Source: Candidatus Portnoyibacteriota bacterium (GTDB lineage Bacteria > Patescibacteriota > Minisyncoccia > Portnoybacterales > GWB1-42-6). Taken from it: a stretch of 22,701 nucleotides of DNA. The stretch is taken from NCBI GenBank assembly GCA_028717445.1, contig JAQUNU010000006.1, positions 1 to 22,701 of the forward strand, read 5' to 3'. Shown piece after piece: positions 16,741 through 22,701 of this stretch. The notes below the pieces were generated by a model, which worked only from the letters and a program-made list of their open reading frames with translations, made no database searches and was not told the DNA's origin. Position 1 is the stretch's first letter, and every line of letters begins with the position of its first letter. The position numbers were made by a program, and so were the translations under genes.

Positions 16741-17338
16741 AATTTTCCAGCGAATCGTCGCTTTTGCAAAAGCGGTAATTTACGCCTGATCTTGGAATAA
16801 TTTCCTTGAACGCTTCAAAATTATCTTCGATTATTTTCTCCCAGCCCCTGATTTTCTCGGGGCTGTTATATTTTTTAAAGAAGCTTTTCGCATTCTGATA
16901 GCCGCGGCGGCCAATTCTTGAAAGCCGCTCCTCTTCAGGCGCCTCAACGATTAATAAAAAATTGGGCCTGGGCAAAATTTTGACAAACTGAAGCAGCTGT
17001 TCGGGCGTTTTTTCTTTTTCAAAAAGCGTCAACATGTTCTGAAAAAAACCCTGATCCAAAACTGCCTTTTCAAATTTTCCGGCTTTCTGGAATTTTGCGC
17101 CCGCCTGCAAAAAACCATTCAAAAATTTGACATAAAAGCGCGATAAATTATCGGCATTTGTCAAAAAGAAAAAAAATAATCGCAAAGAACGCCACGAATT
17201 GCAAATCAGAAACAAAAAACTTCGGCCGATAAGCTCCAGCCGACTGTTTATTTTTACCAACTCAAACCCCCTCTCGCTAAATTTATGGGCGAGATGCGTT
17301 TTACCAGATGCCGGTAATCCAAAAAGCTCAATTATCAT
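16718..17338 (-). CDS. Small P-loop kinase (thymidylate-kinase-like fold)
   Basis: A 206-residue NTP-binding protein with Walker A GLPASGKT (7-14) close to the N-terminus, a DQGFFQ segment near the middle, and LLIVEAPEEERLSRIGRRGYQN, which resembles the Walker-B-like strand and Arg-rich lid of P-loop nucleoside/nucleotide kinases and related small-molecule kinases. The substrate is unknown; this fold is sometimes found in glycan loci without a defined job. The start at 17338 makes a 4-bp ATGA overlap with the asparagine-synthetase-like gene; an alternative start at 17371 would lie within that gene and adds residues before the P-loop. Coupling to the asparagine-synthetase-like gene suggests a joint reaction or shared substrate (inference). 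Confidence 0.75.
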   Translation of the reverse strand: MIIELFGLPASGKTHLAHKFSERGFELVKINSRLELIGRSFLFLICNSWRSLRLFFFFLTNADNLSRFYVKFLNGFLQAGAKFQKAGKFEKAVLDQGFFQNMLTLFEKEKTPEQLLQFVKILPRPNFLLIVEAPEEERLSRIGRRGYQNAKSFFKKYNSPEKIRGWEKIIEDNFEAFKEIIPRSGVNYRFCKSDDSLENFIELGRL

Positions 17339-18777
17339 AAGTTTATTTTTATGCCAGACCTCTGGCACCAATTTTTCAAAATAAAACCGGCTAATTTTTC
17401 GTCTGTTTTTTCTAAATTTATGCCCGAAAAAGAATTGGGCAACGAATTAGAAAATAGTTTTGTCTCTTCGTCTCTTTGCATCGGCACAATAAATCCTTTT
17501 TTCCGAAAAACTATTTCATCGGGCAAAAACTTCCGGGCCGTTTTTTTTAAAATTTTCTTGACCAGAGCGATCTTTATTTTTGATTCGCTTGAAAAAGCAA
17601 AACGACATTTTAAAGGCACTCTCATTGCCCATTCAATTAAATCAAGGTCGTAAAAAGGATTAGCGTAATAGATACCGCGATTGACCGCCGGCGCAGCCAG
17701 GACCGCGCCATCCGGAGGCGTGTGGCCAAGATACATCCCCGCCATGGCTAAAAATGATATTTTATCGAAATTCATCTCCTCGAAAGGCTGAAAAAAATCA
17801 GGCGCCTTATCATAAAACCCATGAGTGCAATAATCAAGATAATCGGCCAAGGCGTTTTTGTGCCGAAAAGAATAGTGCAATTTGCGTTTTAGAAAAACGG
17901 GCAGCCAGCTCAAAAAATAGGCATAATATTGATGAGGCATGGAACAAAACATCGTGTCAGCATTCTGAGAACCAAATATTTGACCCTGCTGGCCGATGTC
18001 CGTATTTCGCCAAAGGCCGGCAATGCCGATCGAAGTGGCCAAGCCATTGATCGTGCCGAAAATTTCAGGCATGGCTTCCAAATTCTTTTCGTAATCTTTC
18101 GTCTCAAGAGGAAAAAAGACGTGCCGGTCCACGCCGATCGCCTCAGCGTTCAGGCGCGCGTATTTTACTTCCGAGCCCTTCATCCCCCAGGGCGCAACCG
18201 TGTAAGCATTGATTTTTGTTCCCGCTTTTTTAAGATAAACTCCGACTAACCCGGAATCAGCGCCGCCAGAAAGATAGAGCGCGATTTCTTTTTTCTCAAG
18301 GATCCTCTGGGTTGCCTGCGCCATTAAACTATCAAATTGTTCAAGGAGACGCCTTAAACTGAATTGCAAACGGTTTTGACGCCGGAAAACGAATTGATAA
18401 ATGATTTCGATCTTTTTTCCCTCTGAAGCAATTTTTACGACCGAGCCGGGCGGCACGATTTTTATTTCCCTGACCAGCGACTCAAAGATCGGGGTTTTAT
18501 GGGCGATAAATCTTTTGGCGCCTTCAAACGAAAGCTCATCTCCTTCTCTGACAATCTTGTTCAATGAGGTTTCAAAAATTGGCTGCCCTTTTTCAAAACG
18601 AAAATACAAAGGAACAATGCCCAAGTGATCGCGCAAGGCGATAATTTCGCCATTGTCATTCTGATAAGCAAACGCAAAACAGGAATTCCTTTTTTTTACG
18701 CGATAAAGCAAGTCAAAATTACCGCCTATTTCATCAATCAGCTTTTCATTAAAATTGTAGTTAGCTAAAATCCTCAT
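17335..18777 (-). CDS. Asparagine-synthetase-like protein with a truncated glutaminase domain (no catalytic Cys)
   Basis: A 480-residue member of the asparagine synthetase B superfamily. The C-terminal ATP-pyrophosphatase domain is clear: PP-loop LYLSGGADSGLV (SGGADS at 170-175), then GSQNADTMF (269-277) in place of the usual GQGADELF, and IVFRKKGFIVPM near the end. The N-terminal region keeps only the latter part of the class-II glutaminase domain (FAFAYQND, then ALRDHLGIVPLYF, 47-59). The first 60 or so residues of the family, including the nucleophilic Cys2 after the initiator Met, are absent, and the gene start leaves no room upstream. It therefore should not hydrolyse glutamine; it may use ammonia or a different amine, as in beta-lactam synthetase-type members that also lack Cys2. 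Amidation of a uronic acid sugar is one option. Confidence 0.85.
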   Translation of the reverse strand: MRILANYNFNEKLIDEIGGNFDLLYRVKKRNSCFAFAYQNDNGEIIALRDHLGIVPLYFRFEKGQPIFETSLNKIVREGDELSFEGAKRFIAHKTPIFESLVREIKIVPPGSVVKIASEGKKIEIIYQFVFRRQNRLQFSLRRLLEQFDSLMAQATQRILEKKEIALYLSGGADSGLVGVYLKKAGTKINAYTVAPWGMKGSEVKYARLNAEAIGVDRHVFFPLETKDYEKNLEAMPEIFGTINGLATSIGIAGLWRNTDIGQQGQIFGSQNADTMFCSMPHQYYAYFLSWLPVFLKRKLHYSFRHKNALADYLDYCTHGFYDKAPDFFQPFEEMNFDKISFLAMAGMYLGHTPPDGAVLAAPAVNRGIYYANPFYDLDLIEWAMRVPLKCRFAFSSESKIKIALVKKILKKTARKFLPDEIVFRKKGFIVPMQRDEETKLFSNSLPNSFSGINLEKTDEKLAGFILKNWCQRSGIKINL

Positions 18778-18789
18778 AAAGCGCTTAAA

Positions 18790-20547
18790 TTATTTTTTAA
18801 CAAATTCCGCCCCATAAGCCTCGCAAAACATCCGACTCAGAAAATTAAGCGGCCAGCGGCTTAAAATTTTATAAAAAAACATATTTAGGCCAGCTGATCG
18901 GAAAATCGGGAACGTAACCGACACGGGGTAAATTTTGATTTCTGAAAATCCATTTTCAGCCAAAAATCCGCAAAGCCGAGCAGGACTGATTTGCCCCCGA
19001 TGAATAGCCGGAACTTTCCGCCGCTTGATCGCATAAAAAATATATCTTGGATTTTTAGTAATAATGAGCCCTCGACCGCCAGTATTCAAAATTTCGCTGA
19101 TTTTTTGAATAGCGGCTTTTTTTTCTGGCAAATATTCAAAGGCGCGGCTGGAAAAAAACAAATCATATTTTTTGTCAGCGACAAAATCGGCAAAATCGCC
19201 TTTAACATACTTAATCCTTAAAGAATCCCATTGACCCAGTTTTTCTTGCGCTGCATCCAGCATTTTTTCGGAAATATCCACCAGATCAAAAGAGGCCCCC
19301 GGGTTTTTTTGTATAAATAATTCCGTCCAGACCCCGCTGCCCGGACCCAATTCCAAATAATTTTTGAAATCCGAGCCGTGTTTTTTTATAAATCTTAAAA
19401 TGAAATCTTTTGTCATTTTAAAGCCGGCTTGACTGATAGAATTTGAAAACCAACGCTTGCTCTCATAGGCTGACCGGTTCTGCGAATCATAAAAATCCTG
19501 GATTTCTTTGGAAAAAAAGTCGTTTTTCAAAACGGATGCAATTTTTTCGATCAGATTCCGTAAATTATGGTTTTTAACGACGAACTCCCGCAAGGAAATA
19601 TCCGCTTCCACGTCTTTGAGCGCAATAACTTTTTCAACTAATTCCTTATAATCGCCCTGGGCGAAACGATATTTTGATTCAAGAATATTGACGAATGCCT
19701 CATTTGAAGTCAAAACCGGCAAACCGCAAGCCATGGCTTCCAAAACCGTTTTATCAATGCTGCCAGTGGCGCTTAAATTAACAAAAACATCTCCGGCCAA
19801 GTAAAAATCATCGATTTTGGAGAAGGGAATCGGACCGACGAATTTTACGCTTTCTTTCAGACCAAGCTTGGTGATTTTTTCTCGCAAATTATCTAGATAG
19901 CCGTGATCGCTTTTTAAAATCGGCGCGCCAGCAATCAAAATTTCAAAATTATTGTCTTCTTTGTCTCTTAGAACAGAGGCCGCTTCGATCAATGTATCCA
20001 GACCCTTTGAGGGCGAGATTCTCCCGACAGTCAAAATCTTTAATTTTCCATCTTTCTTTTCGAGGCCCGGCTTGAATTTTTCAGTGTCAATGCCGTGTCC
20101 CGTGACCATTATCTTGGAACTGGAAATTCGGCAGCTTTCAGGCGAAGCGGTAAAGACAAAGTCGGCGAATTTTTCCGCCAGGCGTAATTTCCAGGTAACT
20201 TTTTTATGAGTATACCAAAGCGAAATTTTTTTACCCCAAAGCTTCCAGAGCCATCCGGCCAAGACAATGTATTCCGGGTTCATATGCACGAACACCGCAT
20301 CGTAATCGCCTTTTTTTCGCCAAATATGTCTAAAAAATTTAAATATGTATTTTGTTCTTTTTCCGCTGGCTGTCTCCTTTCCCAAAGAAAAAACCTCAAC
20401 ATTATCTGGCAATTCATGCCGGCCTTTTTCCAAGCAAATCACAATGATTTTCTCGAACTTCTCAGCAAATTCCAAAAGCCAGGCATGAAAAAATCCCAAA
20501 TTGTCGTCTTCCATATCGACTTTTTGCGTCACCACCAAAATTTTCAT
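18790..20547 (-). CDS. Fusion of GT4 glycosyltransferase and class I SAM methyltransferase
   Basis: A 585-residue protein with two domains. Residues 1-345 are a GT4 enzyme: KILVVTQKVD start, MVTGHGID (147-154), TVGRISPSKGLDTLIEA (173-189), and a donor loop TGSIDKTVLEAMACGLPV (261-278) that keeps only the second glutamate (E270) of EX7E. Residues about 350-585 are a methyltransferase with YLELGPGSGVWTELF (E399 onward), LVDISEKML (D424) and GGRGLIITKNP. The two reactions may act in sequence on the same sugar. The chosen ATG has an AAAGGAA Shine-Dalgarno 6-7 bases upstream; the frame itself continues to 20592. It is the only gene here with a strong ribosome binding site. Confidence 0.92.
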   Translation of the reverse strand: MKILVVTQKVDMEDDNLGFFHAWLLEFAEKFEKIIVICLEKGRHELPDNVEVFSLGKETASGKRTKYIFKFFRHIWRKKGDYDAVFVHMNPEYIVLAGWLWKLWGKKISLWYTHKKVTWKLRLAEKFADFVFTASPESCRISSSKIMVTGHGIDTEKFKPGLEKKDGKLKILTVGRISPSKGLDTLIEAASVLRDKEDNNFEILIAGAPILKSDHGYLDNLREKITKLGLKESVKFVGPIPFSKIDDFYLAGDVFVNLSATGSIDKTVLEAMACGLPVLTSNEAFVNILESKYRFAQGDYKELVEKVIALKDVEADISLREFVVKNHNLRNLIEKIASVLKNDFFSKEIQDFYDSQNRSAYESKRWFSNSISQAGFKMTKDFILRFIKKHGSDFKNYLELGPGSGVWTELFIQKNPGASFDLVDISEKMLDAAQEKLGQWDSLRIKYVKGDFADFVADKKYDLFFSSRAFEYLPEKKAAIQKISEILNTGGRGLIITKNPRYIFYAIKRRKVPAIHRGQISPARLCGFLAENGFSEIKIYPVSVTFPIFRSAGLNMFFYKILSRWPLNFLSRMFCEAYGAEFVKK

Positions 20548-20553
20548 ACAGAT

Positions 20554-20560
20554 TTCCTTT
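20554..20560 (-). promoter_or_regulatory. Shine-Dalgarno site for the GT4-methyltransferase fusion gene
   Basis: AAAGGAA on the minus strand lies 6-7 bases before the ATG at 20547. This is good spacing and close to the AGGA core, which decides the start over the longer open frame. Most other genes in the window lack such a site and rely on overlaps. Confidence 0.65.
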
Positions 20561-20618
20561 CTTGCAATTCTTTCACGCGCTCCGGCACGCAATAATTACA
20601 AGGGATTATATTGAAAGA

Positions 20619-22139
20619 TTATTTCTCCCGATCGTTAAAATTTCCCGCCAAAAACTTGTCATAGCTCTTGATTGATCTCTGATAAATCTTTTTTAAAGCC
20701 GCGATCGCTTTGACTTCAAACGGAAAAAGCCAAAAATTATGCTCAAAACGGAAAAGCACGAACGGCCGGAAAATTTTAATCAGAATATGACGGATCAAAT
20801 TTTTAGGCGATTTGTTTTTCAGAGCTGAAATTTTCTTGCTATACCAGGCAAAAGGCGAAAGCTCGTGAATCATCTCGTATTCTTTCGGATTTTTAAGCCA
20901 GGGGATATGCGCCTTGCCCCAAAAATAATTTCCCCACTCCACAAGCGATTGAGGCGCCTTGAATCCCAGCGCAATGGCTTGGTCAAAAAGCGACGTGCCT
21001 GGATAAGGAATATAGACCCAAAGCGGATAAATAGCCGCGCCCGGATGAATCTTCTGAATTCTAATAATCAAATCAATAGTTTCCTGACGCTCGTCAATTG
21101 TTTCCGTCGGCCAACCGATGACAAATGAAAGAATCAAATTTACGCCAACTTCCTTGGCAATCTGAACGGCCTTGAATGTCTGCTCGGCGGTAATCCCCTT
21201 TTTGATAACGTCTTTTAAAACCCGATTTGAGCCGCTCTCGCAGCCAACCCGAAGCTCGCACATGCCGCTTTCTTTTAATTTGCTCAAAAAATCTTTTTCA
21301 AAAAAATCAATCCGGCAATCAATTGAATACTTCACTTTAATTCCGGATTCAATAATCAATCGGGCAAATTTCAAAGCGCGTTCGCGGTCGACCACAAAAT
21401 TATCATCATGGATGATAAAATAGTTCACGCCATATCGGCCATGCAACATTTTTAATTCCTCAAAAGAACGCTCCGCGCTCCGGCATCGCCATCTTCGACG
21501 GTTAAAATTTAAATTATAGCAGAAACTGCAGGGAAAAGGGCATCCCTTGCTCGTATAAAAATCGATTACGCGTTCGCCCGGATTGCGCGAAAGCGCTTTA
21601 ACGTATTTTTCGACATCAATCAAATCCCAAGCCGGCAGGGGCAAGCTGTTCATATCAATAAATTCACGTTCTATTTCATTGACTATAATTTTTCCGTTTT
21701 GATCTTTCCAGCCGAGGCCTTTGATTCCAACAAAGGAGACGCCTCCTTTAAGAGCCTCGAGTAGCCCCAAAACCACTTTTTCTCCTTCATTCACGATCAC
21801 GAAATCAATAAAACTGTTTTTTAATGTCTGCTCGGGGAAAAATGTTGGATGGATGCCTCCGGCAAAAATTTTGATCCTTCCGCCGGAGCGATTTTTTATT
21901 TCTTCGGCTAACTTGACTATCTGCAAAATACAGCTTCCGGTCAACATTGAAAAGCCAACCGCCATCGGCTTTTCTTTTTCAATCGCTTCAAGCAGCGATT
22001 TTTCCGAATCAAAACGGAGATCAACTATTTTAACATCAAATTTCCCCCGGATATACGCAGCCAGGCTAATCAATCCCAAGGGAACATATTTTGTTTCGTT
22101 CAGGCCGTTCTGGGGCTGAACCAGAATTATTTTTTCCAT
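20619..22139 (-). CDS. B12-binding-domain radical SAM protein, copy 3
   Basis: A 506-residue protein with the cobalamin-binding domain first (KIILVQPQNG start, VNEGEK in the GEGE position) and a radical SAM barrel bearing CPFPCSFC (C200, C204, C207), then IHDDNF and CESGS. The C-terminal domain is longer than in the two plus-strand copies and rich in aromatic and basic residues. It may act in carbon methylation or another B12-assisted radical reaction; substrate unknown. Start: ATG at 22139, or a GTG at 22145 that overlaps the upstream stop as GTGA; the two differ by two residues. The same frame runs on past the TAA at 20619-20621 for 24 more sense codons to a TGA at 20544-20546, which overlaps the next gene's ATG; see findings. 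Confidence 0.92.
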   Translation of the reverse strand: MEKIILVQPQNGLNETKYVPLGLISLAAYIRGKFDVKIVDLRFDSEKSLLEAIEKEKPMAVGFSMLTGSCILQIVKLAEEIKNRSGGRIKIFAGGIHPTFFPEQTLKNSFIDFVIVNEGEKVVLGLLEALKGGVSFVGIKGLGWKDQNGKIIVNEIEREFIDMNSLPLPAWDLIDVEKYVKALSRNPGERVIDFYTSKGCPFPCSFCYNLNFNRRRWRCRSAERSFEELKMLHGRYGVNYFIIHDDNFVVDRERALKFARLIIESGIKVKYSIDCRIDFFEKDFLSKLKESGMCELRVGCESGSNRVLKDVIKKGITAEQTFKAVQIAKEVGVNLILSFVIGWPTETIDERQETIDLIIRIQKIHPGAAIYPLWVYIPYPGTSLFDQAIALGFKAPQSLVEWGNYFWGKAHIPWLKNPKEYEMIHELSPFAWYSKKISALKNKSPKNLIRHILIKIFRPFVLFRFEHNFWLFPFEVKAIAALKKIYQRSIKSYDKFLAGNFNDREK

Positions 22140-22141
22140 AA

Positions 22142-22701
22142 TCACTTTAAAACGACCGCGAATAAATTATAGCCGAATTCAAATTTTTCTATCTTTATTT
22201 TTTCTGAATTAAAACCGGCTTGGCAAAACAAATTGAAAAGCCGCTTTTCATCATAATATTGCCGATGGCTCATTATTTGATCTTTTGACAATAGGCCGGC
22301 TTTAAAAGCCAGGAATTCAAGAATTTTTTTCCCGGCTGGCGCCGGTGTCGTCACCAACAAGCTGCCGCCCGGCTTCAAAATTCTGAAACATTCGCCGATG
22401 ATCGCGTTGGGATTTTCAGCATGTTCCAAGGCCGCCAAGAGCGTCACACAATCAAAAGATTCGGAAGCTTCAGAAATTTTATCGGAGATTTCAATCTTTC
22501 TAAAAGAAATATTACCCTTTTTTAAAATGGAAACGGCCCGATCATGCCCGACCCCTTCTTTTATTGAACCGGCGATCCGAAAAAGAAATTTGCCTTCCTT
22601 GCCGCAAAAAATATCACAAACCCGGCCGCCCAAGGGCAGTCTTTTTCTTGCTTTTCTGATTCTTAACTCTCTCAAAACCGGTTCCAGAATCGGCTCCAGT
22701 T
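22142..22701 (-). CDS. Class I SAM-dependent methyltransferase, 5' end beyond the window
   Basis: The minus-strand frame is open through the right edge, so the first few residues are missing; the visible start LEPILEPVLRELRIRKARK resembles the N-terminus of sugar/lipid methyltransferases of the LEPVLRxLRIRKA type, so the loss is probably small. An in-frame TTG at 22675 is likely internal. Motif I is VCDIFCGKEGKFLF, an unusual form of DIGCGxG with Phe replacing the first Gly; then GVGHDRA and FDCVTLLAALEHAENP, with PGGSLLVTTPAP. The beta-2 acidic residue is not obvious, so SAM binding may be altered or the strand order read wrongly. The stop overlaps the third radical SAM gene (GTGA). Confidence 0.8.
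   Translation of the reverse strand, partial: LEPILEPVLRELRIRKARKRLPLGGRVCDIFCGKEGKFLFRIAGSIKEGVGHDRAVSILKKGNISFRKIEISDKISEASESFDCVTLLAALEHAENPNAIIGECFRILKPGGSLLVTTPAPAGKKILEFLAFKAGLLSKDQIMSHRQYYDEKRLFNLFCQAGFNSEKIKIEKFEFGYNLFAVVLK

Noticed and set aside
16749..16765. Hairpin AGCGA-ATCG-TCGCT followed by a short T run after the flippase stop
   Set aside because: Only a 5-bp stem and three or four T's, inside the coding end of the kinase gene; too weak to call a terminator.
16718..18777. Lasso peptide cluster (asparagine-synthetase-like cyclase plus kinase)
   Set aside because: No precursor peptide, RRE protein or transglutaminase-like leader protease was found nearby, and the neighbours are glycan enzymes.
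20206..20595. Plus-strand 129-codon frame opposite the GT4-methyltransferase fusion
   Set aside because: Same reason: the minus-strand gene has clear motifs and a Shine-Dalgarno, the plus frame has none.
1..22701. CRISPR arrays, tRNA/rRNA genes, attachment sites, alternative genetic code
   Set aside because: No regularly spaced repeats, no cloverleaf or rRNA signatures, no integrase; TGA clearly works as stop at many gene ends.

Overview
The window is a dense surface-glycan assembly and modification locus: 20 protein-coding features (two cut by the window edges, and two adjacent ones that are halves of one broken glycosyltransferase gene), no RNA genes, no mobile-element genes and almost no non-coding DNA. 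TGA acts as a normal stop throughout (many ATGA stop/start overlaps), so the standard code fits. Small genes, moderate-to-low GC, tight overlaps and an overwhelming bias to glycosyltransferases and methyltransferases are typical of small-genome uncultured bacteria such as Patescibacteria/CPR (Parcubacteria-like). That placement is an inference from style only; no phylogenetic marker is present.

Layout. (1) 1-5612, plus strand: end of a flippase-like (LPG-synthase-TM/UPF0104) membrane protein, a membrane-anchored dolichyl-phosphate-mannose-synthase-like GT2, a NodB-type polysaccharide deacetylase, then a B12-binding radical SAM protein, a class I SAM methyltransferase and a second B12-binding radical SAM protein, joined mostly by 4-bp overlaps. 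A bidirectional hairpin terminator (5623-5654) separates it from (2) 5677-15351, minus strand: read from 15351 downward, GT4, GT-C (PMT/ArnT-like), GT4, methyltransferase, GT4, GT2, family-24-like methyltransferase, methyltransferase, then a GT4 gene split in two by a methyltransferase gene. (3) 15478-16740, plus strand, a Wzx-like flippase diverging from operon 2 across a 126-bp gap. (4) 16718-22701, minus strand: methyltransferase (cut by the edge), a third B12-binding radical SAM protein, a GT4-methyltransferase fusion, an asparagine-synthetase-like enzyme without the glutaminase cysteine, and a small P-loop kinase.

How it may work together (inference): the GTs build an oligosaccharide on a polyprenyl carrier, Wzx flips it, the deacetylase removes acetyl groups, and an unusually large set of methyl-transfer enzymes (seven class I SAM methyltransferase domains plus three B12 radical SAM proteins) decorates sugars or lipids. 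No Wzy polymerase or ligase was recognised.

Most notable points: the GT4 reading frame interrupted exactly inside its EX7E motif by a methyltransferase gene (5677-7637); the concentration of methylation functions; the Cys-less asparagine-synthetase-like protein coupled to a kinase; the GT4-methyltransferase fusion; and a possible in-frame C-terminal extension beyond the stop of the third radical SAM gene.
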